A stretch of DNA of 64,000 nt. It comes from Legionella londiniensis (GTDB lineage: Bacteria > Pseudomonadota > Gammaproteobacteria > Legionellales > Legionellaceae). The position numbers were made by a program, and so were the translations under genes. Location of the stretch: positions 1 through 64,000 of the forward strand of contig NZ_LNYK01000003.1 in the NCBI RefSeq assembly GCF_001467825.1. The letters are read 5' to 3'. Under the pieces are notes generated by a model. The model saw only the letters and a program-made list of their open reading frames with translations, did not search any database and was not told the DNA's origin. Of the stretch, positions 17,367 to 27,346 are shown piece after piece; position 1 is the first letter of the stretch, and each line of letters opens with the position of its first letter.

Positions 17367-19144
17367 CAGACAGCCGCTTCCTGTTTCAGATGTTCTTCCT
17401 CTTCACCTAATCTCTGCACATTGTATAATTGAGCGTAATGACCCTTGAGAGCAAGCAATTGTGTGTGTGTGCCTTGCTCAACGATACGCCCTTGATTCAT
17501 TACAATAATTTTATCAGCACGTTTAATCGTGGATAAACGATGGGCAATCACCAGGGTTGTACGATTTTTCATCACTTCTTCCAGCGCCGCTTGAATCAAC
17601 CGCTCTGATTCACTGTCCAATGCGGAGGTCGCTTCATCCAGGATTAAAATCGGCGCATCTTTTAAAATCGCTCGCGCGATGGCCAAGCGCTGGCGTTGAC
17701 CACCTGATAATAAAACACCGTTCTCTCCAATATGGGTGTCATACCCTTCGGGCAATCTTTGAATAAACTCATGGGCATGGGCAAGTTTTGCTGCAGCGAC
17801 GATCGCCTCCCTGCTGACAGAAAACTGGCCATAGGCAATATTATTGGCCAGACTATCATTAAACAGGGTAACCTGCTGACTTACCAGAGAAATCTGTTGT
17901 CGAAGCGCTGGTAAGGCCAGCTCATTAATGGGAACTCCATCTAATAAAATTCTGCCGCCAGTTAATCCATAAAAGCGTGGTATCAAGCTTGCAATCGTCG
18001 TTTTACCGCTGCCTGAATGGCCAACCAATGCTACTGTTTCTCCTGCTGAAATATTAAAGCTCACATCTTGCAATACTGCCTGTCCTGAACGATATGCAAA
18101 AAAGACGTTGGTAAATTGAATATTTCCCTGAGCTTTATGGGGTATCATTTTACCTTGTTCGGATTCAATCTCTTTATCCAGCAACGCAAATACGCTCTCA
18201 GCGCCTGCAAGTCCCCGCTGAATTGTTGCATTCAGCGTGGTTAATGTTTTCATTGGTTTGATAAGCTGCAACATGGCAGCGATAATGGCAAGAAATGAGC
18301 CTGCGGTTATGGTGATCACTGAAGCCAGTTTAATAGCAGAAAAAATAATCATGGCTATGCCAATGGCTATAATAAACTGCACACCAAAAACATTGAGCGC
18401 TTTACTCGTGGCCACCTTCATATCATTGTGGCGGGAAGTCTCCGTAGCCTCGTTAAACTTTTTAATTTCATACTGTTCACCGCCAAATATTCTTACCACA
18501 CGGTAGCCCTCAATTGCCTCGCTGGCAATTTCTGTCACCTCTCCCATGGATTTTTGTACTTTGTGACTGACGCGACGAACACGCTTATTGGTATAATTTA
18601 CAATCAGACCTATAAAAGGAATAGTCAGCAAAAACATCAGCGATAATTGCCAGCAAACGATCATCATCACCGTAATCAGACCAATTACCAGGCAGGTGTT
18701 TTGCACAAAGTCAGTCAGTGCGTCTGCGCTGACTTGCGCAACCTGTTCCACGTCATATAAGATCTTGGATAATAACTGACCTGAGGTTGCCTCATCATAA
18801 TAATCAGCAGGCAGCCTGATAATATGCGCAAAAACTCTTTGCCGTAATACCTGGACAACTGATCGGGCTACCCAGGTCATGCAGTAGCTGCCTAATGAAC
18901 TGACAAATCCACGTACAGTGATCCCAATGAGCACGATTAAAGGAATTTGTTTAACAAAATGCATGTCAATATCAATGAAGCCTTTATCCAGAAAAGGCCG
19001 CATCAGGTAGGTGAATCCGGCATCTATTGCGGAATAAAAAATATTGGCAAACACGCCAAGCAGGAGTACCGGCCAGAACGGTTTCACGTAAGTCAGCAAA
19101 CGGAAATACAAAGGCCCCGCTCTGCCATGTGTATTTTTCTTCAT
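17366..19144 (-). CDS. msbA: Lipid A export ATP-binding/permease protein MsbA
   Basis: A 592-residue half-transporter with six membrane helices in the first 330 residues and an ABC ATPase domain. The Walker A is VGHSGSGKTT, the signature LLSGGQRQRLAIARA, the Walker [13 protein letters not shown] and the H-loop IAHRLST. As a homodimer MsbA flips core-lipid A from the inner to the outer leaflet of the inner membrane. It is first in the operon with lpxK, which supports the call over other exporters. Length is near the E. coli 582. Confidence 0.95.
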   Translation of the reverse strand: MKKNTHGRAGPLYFRLLTYVKPFWPVLLLGVFANIFYSAIDAGFTYLMRPFLDKGFIDIDMHFVKQIPLIVLIGITVRGFVSSLGSYCMTWVARSVVQVLRQRVFAHIIRLPADYYDEATSGQLLSKILYDVEQVAQVSADALTDFVQNTCLVIGLITVMMIVCWQLSLMFLLTIPFIGLIVNYTNKRVRRVSHKVQKSMGEVTEIASEAIEGYRVVRIFGGEQYEIKKFNEATETSRHNDMKVATSKALNVFGVQFIIAIGIAMIIFSAIKLASVITITAGSFLAIIAAMLQLIKPMKTLTTLNATIQRGLAGAESVFALLDKEIESEQGKMIPHKAQGNIQFTNVFFAYRSGQAVLQDVSFNISAGETVALVGHSGSGKTTIASLIPRFYGLTGGRILLDGVPINELALPALRQQISLVSQQVTLFNDSLANNIAYGQFSVSREAIVAAAKLAHAHEFIQRLPEGYDTHIGENGVLLSGGQRQRLAIARAILKDAPILILDEATSALDSESERLIQAALEEVMKNRTTLVIAHRLSTIKRADKIIVMNQGRIVEQGTHTQLLALKGHYAQLYNVQRLGEEEEHLKQEAAV

Positions 19145-19339
19145 AGGGTTACCACATTTCGATTGGCTTTTAAAAGGCCAAATTGTACTCCTAATTAAAC
19201 CCTGTCACCAGTTTTGATTATAATTTGTTCATGAGCCCTGCATGAAAAATCCGGCACTGATAACTGATCCGATACTCTCTGCCATAATCTTTTTTGCTAA
19301 AAATTCGATGACATGGGATACCGGAATATTCTTGGGTTC

Positions 19340-20188
19340 TTAATTTGAATTTGTTAAACACTGCTGTTTGAATTTTTGCATAAAGCCGTTTAACTCAGCT
19401 GGATTCAATTTAAATTTATTCTGTTTTATATAGCCTTGAATCAACTTATCAAAACAGGCCTGGTATTTGGAAAAAGGTTCCTCATCTTCCTTTAAATCCT
19501 GAAAATAAGCTTTTAAATCAACATAAACCAGATGTTCATTCTCAAAGTCATCCAGGTTGCGCTCAAATACAGCCAAAGCCTTACAGCAAATCGCGCAGAC
19601 TTCAAGATCTTCATAGGGCTTTAACGCGCGTTCAGCCTGCGCATCAAACCCCAAAAAATCACCTGAAGTCATATTAACGCTATAGCGCAATCTGTTTCCG
19701 GCAAGTGTCATGTCTTCAATGCCGTTGTTACAGCGATCGCCGCCGCCCAGTGTCTTAATGGATAAGGTATTGTTATCGCGGGAAACAAGCAGCAGCGCAG
19801 AAAACTGGCCGGTTCCGCCGCTGTTATTTCTGGTTAAAAGAGCAATGCTGTCGCCGATTCTGGCATAGGGCTTGTAATAACTGTAACCTTGGAGTTTAAC
19901 TCCATCTTCAAGAGGCCATTCATAATCATACCCAATAAACCCTTCTGCAATTAGGTCATCATTTTGACCGGCAGTGCTTCTTCCCTTTTCAGAATTCAGG
20001 CCGCAGTTTGCGAGATTAACCTTATTTTTATCGCTGCCTTCTTCTGGTTCGAAAAAGCAAAGAGAGTCTATTGGTTTACCCTGGTACAGCAACTCGGAAG
20101 GAATATCCGCCAGTTTCGCATAGGTTAAGCAAGGTAAATATAAAATAAATAATAAACAGCAGCTGTATTTTCTCATCTTATTATCCAA
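19340..20188 (-). CDS. Secreted protein of unknown function
   Basis: The 282-residue product starts with a signal peptide (RKYSCCLLFILYLPCLTYA). The mature protein has a beta-rich first part (FIGYDYEWPLEDGVKLQGYSYY, SIALLTRNNSGGTGQFSALL) and a helical C-terminal region with ICCKAL and several other cysteines that could form disulfides. I recognise no domain. It stands alone between pyrD and msbA, both on the same strand. A possible role in the periplasm or outside the cell is inferred only from the signal peptide. Confidence 0.6.
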   Translation of the reverse strand: MDNKMRKYSCCLLFILYLPCLTYAKLADIPSELLYQGKPIDSLCFFEPEEGSDKNKVNLANCGLNSEKGRSTAGQNDDLIAEGFIGYDYEWPLEDGVKLQGYSYYKPYARIGDSIALLTRNNSGGTGQFSALLLVSRDNNTLSIKTLGGGDRCNNGIEDMTLAGNRLRYSVNMTSGDFLGFDAQAERALKPYEDLEVCAICCKALAVFERNLDDFENEHLVYVDLKAYFQDLKEDEEPFSKYQACFDKLIQGYIKQNKFKLNPAELNGFMQKFKQQCLTNSN

Positions 20189-20238
20189 AAAGATTCACGG
20201 TAAATAGTCTAATGCGGCCAGATAAATATAACAATAAC

Positions 20239-21264
20239 TTAATGATTTATAATCAGATTTTTAACAATCGAATGAATAAGGCTTGGTCCTTGGTAAATTA
20301 ATCCGGTATAGACCTGCAATAAATCAGCCCCAGCTTTCAATTTCTCATTTGCAGTATCAACATTATCTATGCCGCCTGCGCCAATTATCACCATCTCTTC
20401 TCCAACTGCTTCCCTTAAAATCCTGATGCAATCTGTTGAGCGTGATGCCAGCGGTGAGCCGCTTAATCCCCCCTCTTCATTCGCATGAGCTAATCCCTCA
20501 ACGAATTTTCGGCTCCAGGTTGTATTCGTCGCGATAATTCCATCAATCTTATAAGAGACAATCATCTCTCCCACTCTTTTCAAATTGTCGTCGGTTTCAT
20601 CTGGTGATAGTTTAATCACTAGCGGCACATGGCGCCGATACTCGTCAGTGAGACGGATTCTTTCCTCCTGCAATTTGCCGAGCAAGGAAGGTAAGTATTC
20701 ATCCTGCTGCAGTTTACGAAGCTCTGGTGTATTAGGTGAAGAAATATTGACCGTCACATAAGATGCAAACGGGTAAACCTTACGAAGACAATATAAATAA
20801 TCGTCTGCTGCATGATCCAAGGGCGTGTCTTTATTTTTGCCAATGTTAATCCCTAAAATCCCATGGTACCTCGCTTTTTGCACATTCGATACCAAAACAT
20901 CCACACCATCGTTATTAAATCCCATACGGTTAATAATGGCACGGGCATCAGGAAGGCGAAATAATCTCGGTTTGGGGTTTCCGGGCTGCGGCCTTGGGGT
21001 CACCGTACCGATTTCGATAAACGAAAAACCAAGTTTGGAAAGCGCGTCTATATACGCCCCGTTCTTGTCAAGGCCCGCAGCCAGTCCAATCGGGTGTTTG
21101 AATTTCATGCCCCATGCTGTAATTGGCTTTTCTGCGGGTTTCGCAAAACAGAATTGAGGTAAATAAGTTAATACCTTAAGAATTAAATCATGGGCTTTTT
21201 CCGCATCAAGTTTGAATAAAATGGGTTTGATTAATTGATACATATCGTCTAACCGATAAACCAT
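20239..21264 (-). CDS. pyrD: Dihydroorotate dehydrogenase (quinone), class 2
   Basis: The enzyme oxidises dihydroorotate to orotate in pyrimidine synthesis and passes electrons to ubiquinone at the inner membrane. The N-terminal helical pair ([22 protein letters not shown]) is the class 2 membrane-binding element. FMN and substrate motifs follow: [41 protein letters not shown], the catalytic-serine loop [11 protein letters not shown], and IIGAGGI. The start is either 21264 (behind AGGA) or the internal ATG at 21243, which gives the usual length. It lies 16 nt downstream of the methyltransferase gene and may be cotranscribed with it. Confidence 0.94.
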   Translation of the reverse strand: MVYRLDDMYQLIKPILFKLDAEKAHDLILKVLTYLPQFCFAKPAEKPITAWGMKFKHPIGLAAGLDKNGAYIDALSKLGFSFIEIGTVTPRPQPGNPKPRLFRLPDARAIINRMGFNNDGVDVLVSNVQKARYHGILGINIGKNKDTPLDHAADDYLYCLRKVYPFASYVTVNISSPNTPELRKLQQDEYLPSLLGKLQEERIRLTDEYRRHVPLVIKLSPDETDDNLKRVGEMIVSYKIDGIIATNTTWSRKFVEGLAHANEEGGLSGSPLASRSTDCIRILREAVGEEMVIIGAGGIDNVDTANEKLKAGADLLQVYTGLIYQGPSLIHSIVKNLIINH

Positions 21265-21280
21265 ACTATCCTGTTTTCAG

Positions 21281-21967
21281 CTAATCTATTGAACACTGCT
21301 GCGCCCATACTCTAAGCATTGCGTTGCCTGCAGGTTGCAGATGATAAGGCACTTCTCTGACTTCCACACCATAATTATCCTGCTGCAATCCTAATAAAAC
21401 CGGCCCTAAAAAAGGCGAGGGCTGATTTAGGCGATCAATCAGCGGGAAAATCCGTACCTCTTTTGCAATCCGTGCTAACTCACGAATAACCCGCAAATGA
21501 AAATCGACATCCTGATCGTCCAAATCCGCAAATAAATAATGAGAGCTTAATGCATAGTCAAAAGAAAAATCAGCAAATGGCAGATGATAGTCGTTCACTG
21601 GCAAATAACGCTTTTCGGCCTTACCCTGTTCGTAGTCTCTGAAAAACTCAGCCATTCCCCGGCGGCGTTTTGAAATGAGCCTTTCAAGATTTCCATAATG
21701 GCTGAAATCAAACTTGTCCTGTTCCTTTTTAACCTTGGAAATCATATCTTCGAATATTAGAGAAACCTTGGTGGACAGGGTAGATTTATCAAGGGCAAAT
21801 AAAGGATCGCAGCTGATAATATGACTTGCCGTTTCATGCAGAGTGGAATTCACGGCACTCGGCCCGCAACCATACTCCAAAAGACTCCCTTCCAGATCAT
21901 TTGCGGAAAGGTCAAACATTTCCTGATATTCATCAACATGATGTCCCCAGAGCACCAATTCACGCAT
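21281..21967 (-). CDS. Putative SAM-dependent methyltransferase
   Basis: I place the start at 21967, where GAGGAGGT precedes the ATG by 7 nt; a longer frame to 22012 has no such site. The 228-residue product has a degenerate SAM-binding motif I in LLEYGCGPSAVN, an acidic motif II region (IISCDPLF), and LPFADFSFDYALSSHYLF resembling the class I post-motif region. The C-terminal half deals with REVPYHLQPAGNAMLRVW. Substrate unknown. It precedes pyrD by 16 nt and diverges from the leucine operon. Confidence 0.65.
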   Translation of the reverse strand: MRELVLWGHHVDEYQEMFDLSANDLEGSLLEYGCGPSAVNSTLHETASHIISCDPLFALDKSTLSTKVSLIFEDMISKVKKEQDKFDFSHYGNLERLISKRRRGMAEFFRDYEQGKAEKRYLPVNDYHLPFADFSFDYALSSHYLFADLDDQDVDFHLRVIRELARIAKEVRIFPLIDRLNQPSPFLGPVLLGLQQDNYGVEVREVPYHLQPAGNAMLRVWAQQCSID

Positions 21968-22027
21968 TACTGCAACCTCCTCTATAAAACGTTCTGCAAA
22001 AAATAAGGGCAAGAAAACGTTTACATC

Positions 22028-22056
22028 TTCACAACAACCATGATGAGAGGTATAGT
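22028..22056 (+). promoter_or_regulatory. Predicted sigma-70 promoter of the leucine degradation operon
   Basis: TTCACA at 22028-22033 (five of six match to TTGACA) and TATAGT at 22051-22056 are separated by exactly 17 nt. The expected start site near 22063 leaves a short leader before the ATG at 22091, which has AGGAAG 7 nt upstream. Confidence 0.6.
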
Positions 22057-22090
22057 CTAACGTATTTGTTTAAGCAACAGGAAGTCATTC

Positions 22091-23254
22091 ATGCATATTG
22101 GGCTACAACATGAGCTTGGCGAAACATATGATCTTTTGCGCGATACTGTTTACCAATTCGCGCGTCGGGAAATTGCCCCGCTCGCTGCGCATATAGACAG
22201 GGATAATGCTTTCCCCAATCACCTCTGGTCCAAACTCGGCGAACTTGGCCTGCTGGGGATTACAGTAGGTGAAGAATATGGCGGCGCAAATATGGGATAC
22301 CTGGCCCATGTTATTGCCATGGAAGAGATATCCCGCGCATCTGCGTCTGTCGGCTTAAGTTATGGCGCTCATTCCAATCTCTGCGTAAATCAAATTTATC
22401 TTAATGGCAATCTTCAACAGAAAAGACAATATTTGCCAAAATTGGTGAGCGGCGAGCATATTGGCGCTTTAGCCATGAGCGAATCCAACGCAGGTTCAGA
22501 TGTAGTCAGCATGCAATTACAGGCTCGGCAAGAAGGAGATTATTTTATCCTTGACGGAACCAAAATGTGGATAACCAATGGCCCTGACGCAGACATCATT
22601 GTGGTCTATGCAAAAACTGATAAAACCGCGGGCAGCAGGGGAATCAGTGCTTTTATTATTGAAAAACACTTTGCAGGCTTTAGTACTGCACAAAAACTGG
22701 ATAAGCTGGGCATGCGCGGCTCAAACACCTGCGAACTGGTTTTTGAACATTGTAAAGTCCCTGCCGATAACCTGCTCGGCGAACTCAACCAGGGTGTCAA
22801 AGTCTTAATGAGCGGGCTTGATTATGAACGTACCATTCTCGCCGCAGGCCCTGTAGGCATTATGCAAGCCTGCCTTGATGTTGTATTACCCTATGTCCAT
22901 GAACGTAAACAATTTAATCAACCAATTGGCGAGTTTCAATTTATCCAGGGCAAAATCGCTGATATGTATACTGAATTAAATGCCTCACGCTCCTATCTTT
23001 ATGCCGTGGCAAGCGCTTGCGACAAAGGGCGGATAAGCCGAAGAGATGCGGCCAGTGTTATTTTATACACAGCAGAAAAGGCAACTCAAATGGCCTTGGA
23101 AGCCATCCAAATCCTTGGCGGAAATGGATATATCAACGAATATCCCACCGGCAGGTTGCTGCGGGATGCTAAACTCTATGAAATTGGTGCCGGCACTTCA
23201 GAAATACGGCGCATGCTTATTGGAAGGGAGTTATTTAACGCCACAAAAGCCTGA
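22091..23254 (+). CDS. ivd: Isovaleryl-CoA dehydrogenase
   Basis: A 387-residue FAD-dependent acyl-CoA dehydrogenase. Family signatures are visible in [32 protein letters not shown] and the C-terminal [23 protein letters not shown]. The catalytic glutamate lies in [13 protein letters not shown], the position (helix G) specific to isovaleryl-CoA dehydrogenases; short-chain enzymes use a later one. It converts isovaleryl-CoA from leucine to 3-methylcrotonyl-CoA, with electrons going to ETF. As first gene of the operon it fits the liuA position. Confidence 0.93.
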   Translation: MHIGLQHELGETYDLLRDTVYQFARREIAPLAAHIDRDNAFPNHLWSKLGELGLLGITVGEEYGGANMGYLAHVIAMEEISRASASVGLSYGAHSNLCVNQIYLNGNLQQKRQYLPKLVSGEHIGALAMSESNAGSDVVSMQLQARQEGDYFILDGTKMWITNGPDADIIVVYAKTDKTAGSRGISAFIIEKHFAGFSTAQKLDKLGMRGSNTCELVFEHCKVPADNLLGELNQGVKVLMSGLDYERTILAAGPVGIMQACLDVVLPYVHERKQFNQPIGEFQFIQGKIADMYTELNASRSYLYAVASACDKGRISRRDAASVILYTAEKATQMALEAIQILGGNGYINEYPTGRLLRDAKLYEIGAGTSEIRRMLIGRELFNATKA

Positions 23255-23380
23255 ACGCTTCATCATCAAAGGGCCTTGCGAAAATTTAGATATTTGGCAG
23301 CCGCACTTGCAGCCGGTAAAAGATAAGCGTACAGCGCCTAAAACTCCGACAAAATTTGAGGAAACTAACAAGGAGCAGAT

Positions 23381-24565
23381 ATGAAACACAATGATATCGT
23401 CATTGTAGCAGCAAAAAGGACGCCAACCGGTAATTTATTAGGAACCCTGTCCTCACTGAGCGCTCCTCAATTGGGTGCCGCAGCAAACCGGGCCGCTATT
23501 AATCAGGCAAAGATAGACGCGTCTCAGATTGACGAAGTGATCGCAGGCTGCGTGCTTCAGGCAGGCATTGGCCAGGCGCCTGCGCGGCAAGCAGCGCGCG
23601 AGGCCGGCATACCTGACGACAAAGGCGCGACTACAATCAACAAGATGTGCGGTTCCGGCATGAAAGCAGTGATGCTTGCCCATGATCTGATCAAGGCGGG
23701 CTCAGCAAATATTGTGCTTGCAGGCGGCATGGAAAGTATGAGCAATGCCCCCTATCTTTTGAATAAAGCACGTGCCGGATATCGAATGGGGCATGGTGAA
23801 CTCAAGGATCACATGTTTTTAGACGGTCTTGAAGATGCCTACGATCGCGGCAAGCTTATGGGTTGCTTCGCCGAACAAACCGCCAAACATTATCACTTCT
23901 CACGCGAAGAGCAGGATGAATATGCCATCCGCTCTCTAAGCCTTGCTTTACAGGCAGAACGGGATGGCAGTTTTAAGGAAGAAATTGTTCCTGTAACCGT
24001 CCAAACACGTAAGGAAGAAGCCCAAATTATCCGCGATGAAGGCCCGGATGAAGCAAAAATCGCCAAAGTTACAAAATTAAAACCTGCTTTTCAAAATGAC
24101 GGCACTGTAACCGCCGCCAACTCGAGCTCCATCTCAGATGGCGCGGCAAGCCTGATTTTAATGTCAGCGGAAAATGCAGAGCAACGGGGAATAAGGCCTT
24201 TGGCTCGGATAGTTGCCCATGCCAGCCATGCACAGGAGCCCCAGTGGTTTACTACAGCGCCAGTGACTGCGATCCGAAAAGTGCTGGAAAAAGCGGATTG
24301 GAAGCCGGATGATGTTGATCTTTACGAAATCAACGAAGCATTTGCTGTGGTTGCCATGGCCGCCATTAAAGAACTTGAGCTTGATATAGATAAAGTCAAT
24401 ATCCACGGCGGAGCTTGTGCTTTAGGTCATCCCATTGGTGCCTCAGGCGCAAGAATCATGGTAACATTGCTTTATGCGCTGCGCCAGAAACAAAAACGCC
24501 GTGGCGTCGCGTCACTTTGCATTGGTGGCGGAGAAGCAACTGCCATAGCTATTGAATTGCTGTGA
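23381..24565 (+). CDS. Acetyl-CoA C-acetyltransferase (thiolase)
   Basis: The 394-residue product is a thiolase. The nucleophilic cysteine is in INKMCGSGMKAVM, the active-site histidine in GHPIGASGAR, and the second cysteine in LCIGGGEATA, where most enzymes have GGGQG. Biosynthetic or degradative acetoacetyl-CoA thiolase both fit; the length and operon suggest cleavage of acetoacetyl-CoA to two acetyl-CoA. Together with the acetoacetyl-CoA synthetase at 34293 it would finish leucine breakdown. The 126-nt gap after ivd holds no gene. A strong stem-loop follows the stop. Confidence 0.92.
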   Translation: MKHNDIVIVAAKRTPTGNLLGTLSSLSAPQLGAAANRAAINQAKIDASQIDEVIAGCVLQAGIGQAPARQAAREAGIPDDKGATTINKMCGSGMKAVMLAHDLIKAGSANIVLAGGMESMSNAPYLLNKARAGYRMGHGELKDHMFLDGLEDAYDRGKLMGCFAEQTAKHYHFSREEQDEYAIRSLSLALQAERDGSFKEEIVPVTVQTRKEEAQIIRDEGPDEAKIAKVTKLKPAFQNDGTVTAANSSSISDGAASLILMSAENAEQRGIRPLARIVAHASHAQEPQWFTTAPVTAIRKVLEKADWKPDDVDLYEINEAFAVVAMAAIKELELDIDKVNIHGGACALGHPIGASGARIMVTLLYALRQKQKRRGVASLCIGGGEATAIAIELL

Positions 24566-24569
24566 TTGC

Positions 24570-24597
24570 ATACCCTCTCCCGAACTGGAGAGGGTAT
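24570..24597 (+). other. Perfect 11-bp stem-loop inside the leucine operon
   Basis: ATACCCTCTCC at 24570-24580 and its exact complement GGAGAGGGTAT at 24587-24597 flank a 6-nt loop. The stem lies directly after the thiolase stop. It has no T tract, so it is better read as an RNA-processing or stabilising hairpin, or a partial terminator, than as a full terminator. Confidence 0.6.
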
Positions 24598-24620
24598 ATT
24601 CCTGAAAGTTGAGGATGTAT

Positions 24621-24935
24621 ATGCTTAAACAAAGCATTATTTATCTTGTTGCAAGCATTCTTGTTGTTCTTTTTGCAAAATATATTTATTTAATCATTCT
24701 TTATATTGATATGACTTATGTTTATATCAATGTTAAGTTGGCTCCGATATTCAGCAGAAGCGCGCTTGGTATTCTTATTCGCAAGATTGTGACGCTAACC
24801 GTCATCCCCATTGCCCTGTCTGCTATCCCTGCGCTGATTTACTGGGTGATAAAACGACGTTTCATGCCCTATTTTATTCAATTGGTCTGGTTATTCTGGG
24901 TGATTATCGTGCTTAGCAAAATTCTTATTCGGTAA
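24621..24935 (+). CDS. Small membrane protein of unknown function
   Basis: From the ATG at 24621, 6 nt after TGAGG, the product has 104 residues with three hydrophobic segments: about 5-30 ([20 protein letters not shown]), 55-75 and 82-102. The ends are basic (KQ, KILIR). No family was recognised. It lies between thiolase and methylcrotonyl-CoA carboxylase beta subunit genes, ending 8 nt before the latter, so it is probably cotranscribed. A role in leucine metabolism is not implied by sequence. Upstream TTG/ATG codons at 24609 and 24615 are less likely starts. Confidence 0.65.
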   Translation: MLKQSIIYLVASILVVLFAKYIYLIILYIDMTYVYINVKLAPIFSRSALGILIRKIVTLTVIPIALSAIPALIYWVIKRRFMPYFIQLVWLFWVIIVLSKILIR

Positions 24936-24943
24936 GGACAGCG

Positions 24944-26551
24944 ATGGCAAAAATATATTCAAAAATCAATACCGCCTCACAAGAATATAAAAATAATCAA
25001 GCAGCAATGCTGTCTCTCGTAGAAACATTGCAAAAAACAATTGCTGAAATTTCATTGGGGGGAGATGAAAAAGCACGTAATCGGCACTTGCAGCATGGTA
25101 AATTGTTGCCAAGAGACCGTTTGCGGCGATTGCTCGATCCGGGCAGTTTTTTTCTTGAATTCTCCCAACTGGCCGCTTATCAAGTTTATGATGATTACGT
25201 CCCGGCCGCGGGCATTATCACGGGTATCGGTAAAATTGCCGCTACCGAATGTGTCATTGTCATTAACGACGCTACCGTTAAAGGCGGAACTTACTATCCG
25301 CTCACAGTCAAAAAACATTTGCGGGCCCAGGAAATTGCGCTTGCCAACCGTTTGCCCTGCATTTATCTTGTAGATTCCGGCGGCGCCTATCTGCCAAGAC
25401 AGGATGAAGTATTCCCGGATAAAGAACATTTTGGAAGAATATTTTATAATCAGGCTAATCTTTCAGCAAAGAATATCCCTCAGATCGCTGTGGTCATGGG
25501 TTCTTGTACTGCAGGCGGCGCTTATGTGCCAGCCATGGCTGATGAATCCATCATGGTCAGCAATCAGGCAACGATTTTTCTTGGCGGCCCGCCTTTAGTC
25601 AAAGCAGCCACAGGTGAAGTTATCAGCGCTGAGGAATTAGGCGGCGCTGATGTTCATTGCAGGCATTCAGGCGTTGCCGATCATTATGCAGAAAATGATG
25701 AGCATGCGCTGCACATGGCTCGTACGATTGTAGGCCACCTAAACCGCAAAAAAACTGAGCCTTTACCCAGAATTGAAAGCCGAGAGCCCGCCTATGATCC
25801 TTCGGAATTAAACGGCATTATTCCCACTGACTCGCGCAAGCCTTTCGACATCCGGGAAATTATAGCGCGGATTGTGGATGGATCTGAGTTTGATGAATTT
25901 AAGGCGCTGTATGGAACAACGCTGATTTGCGGTTTTGCTCATTTATACGGCTATCCCATAGGAATTATTGGCAATAATGGCATTCTGTTTAGTGAAAGCG
26001 CTTTAAAAGCAACTCATTTTATTGAGTTATGCTGCATGCGCAACATTCCCCTGCTTTTTCTGCAGAATATCACAGGCTTCATGGTTGGCAGTAAATACGA
26101 AGCAAGCGGTATCGCCAAACATGGCGCAAAGATGGTGACTGCTGTAGCCAATGCTAAAGTTCCGAAATTCACTGTAATTGTTGGAGGAAGCTTTGGTGCA
26201 GGTAACTACGCCATGTGCGGACGAGCCTATGATCCCCGTTTTTTGTGGTCTTGGCCAAACGCACGCATTTCGGTGATGGGCGGCGAACAAGCCGCTCATG
26301 TTTTAGCGCAGATTAACCGGGACAAGCATGCGAAAGAGGGAACCCAATGGCCAAGCGATGAAGAAGAGCGGTTTAAGCAAAAAATGCGCGCCCAATATGA
26401 AGCACAGGGCAATCCCTATTATGCCAGCGCCAGACTTTGGGATGATGGTGTGATAGCTCCTGAGGATACGCGCAAGGTTCTCGGCCTGAGTTTATCTGCT
26501 GCTTTAAATGCGCCCATTACAAGCACTCAATTCGGCATATTCAGAATGTGA
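24944..26551 (+). CDS. mccB: 3-methylcrotonyl-CoA carboxylase, beta (carboxyltransferase) subunit
   Basis: The 535-residue protein has the two crotonase-fold halves of acyl-CoA carboxyltransferases. The N-terminal half binds acyl-CoA ([36 protein letters not shown]). The C-terminal half binds biotin ([48 protein letters not shown]). The GGTYYP and NITGFMVG sequences are those of MCC beta subunits and separate it from propionyl-CoA carboxylase. It transfers CO2 from biotin to methylcrotonyl-CoA and forms a complex with the alpha subunit at 27347. AAGGA lies 7 nt before the start. Confidence 0.95.
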   Translation: MAKIYSKINTASQEYKNNQAAMLSLVETLQKTIAEISLGGDEKARNRHLQHGKLLPRDRLRRLLDPGSFFLEFSQLAAYQVYDDYVPAAGIITGIGKIAATECVIVINDATVKGGTYYPLTVKKHLRAQEIALANRLPCIYLVDSGGAYLPRQDEVFPDKEHFGRIFYNQANLSAKNIPQIAVVMGSCTAGGAYVPAMADESIMVSNQATIFLGGPPLVKAATGEVISAEELGGADVHCRHSGVADHYAENDEHALHMARTIVGHLNRKKTEPLPRIESREPAYDPSELNGIIPTDSRKPFDIREIIARIVDGSEFDEFKALYGTTLICGFAHLYGYPIGIIGNNGILFSESALKATHFIELCCMRNIPLLFLQNITGFMVGSKYEASGIAKHGAKMVTAVANAKVPKFTVIVGGSFGAGNYAMCGRAYDPRFLWSWPNARISVMGGEQAAHVLAQINRDKHAKEGTQWPSDEEERFKQKMRAQYEAQGNPYYASARLWDDGVIAPEDTRKVLGLSLSAALNAPITSTQFGIFRM

Positions 26552-26561
26552 GAATACAATC

Positions 26562-27338
26562 ATGAACGATTTGCTATCTGAAATAAAAGACCGCTTGTTG
26601 TTAATCACTTTAAACCGCACACATAAAAACAATGCGTTTGATGACTCCCTGCTTGAGGCTTTAAACTCAATATTGCAAGAGGGCAATCAAAATCCTGAAG
26701 TACGAGCCATTGTATTAAAAGCAAACGGCCGCCATTTTTCTGCAGGAGCTGATTTAAACTGGATGCAGCGCATGGCGCAATTTACTGAAGAAGAAAACCT
26801 GGCTGATGCCACGCAGTTAGCCCAGGTGATGTATCAGTTGCATCACAGCCCAAAGCCGACCATCGCCATGGTGCAGGGATCTGCTTTTGGAGGGGGAGCG
26901 GGCCTGGTTGCGGCTTGTGATATTGCCATCGCCGCAAGCAACGCACGTTTTTGTTTTTCTGAAGTGAAGCTTGGATTAATTCCTGCTGTCATCAGTCCTT
27001 ATGTTATCAATGCCATAGGACCCAAAGCTGCCAGATGGTTATTTATGAGCGCTGAAATTTTTGATGCTGAACGGGCCTTAAGCTTAAATTTAATACAGCA
27101 CTGTGTGGAGGAAGAGTCACTGTTTTCGTTTACTCTTGACTACGCACAACGCATTGCGTCACTGGCTCCCAACGCGGTCAGTGAAGCCAAGTCTTTGGTC
27201 TCAAAAGTTTCATACTGTCCAATTGATGAGGAACTCATGCAGAAAACTGCAAAGCTGATTGCAAAGATTCGGGTTTCACCAGAGGGCCAGCACGGAATAA
27301 AAGCATTTTTAAATAAAGAAACACCAAACTGGGATTAG
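26562..27338 (+). CDS. liuC: Methylglutaconyl-CoA hydratase (enoyl-CoA hydratase family)
   Basis: With the ATG at 26562, 10 nt after the mccB stop, the product is 258 residues, the normal crotonase length. An in-frame extension to 26508 would overlap mccB. Crotonase motifs are [31 protein letters not shown] (oxyanion hole) and [21 protein letters not shown], with [19 protein letters not shown]. The acidic residue in SEVKLGL is one expected catalytic Glu. The GADLNWM sequence and the operon place point to methylglutaconyl-CoA hydration to HMG-CoA. Generic enoyl-CoA hydratase activity is the alternative. Confidence 0.9.
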   Translation: MNDLLSEIKDRLLLITLNRTHKNNAFDDSLLEALNSILQEGNQNPEVRAIVLKANGRHFSAGADLNWMQRMAQFTEEENLADATQLAQVMYQLHHSPKPTIAMVQGSAFGGGAGLVAACDIAIAASNARFCFSEVKLGLIPAVISPYVINAIGPKAARWLFMSAEIFDAERALSLNLIQHCVEEESLFSFTLDYAQRIASLAPNAVSEAKSLVSKVSYCPIDEELMQKTAKLIAKIRVSPEGQHGIKAFLNKETPNWD

Positions 27339-27346
27339 GGACTTTC

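Noticed and set aside
23046-23384. 112-codon plus-strand frame between ivd and thiolase
   Set aside because: It overlaps ivd in another frame, and its tail has no family features.
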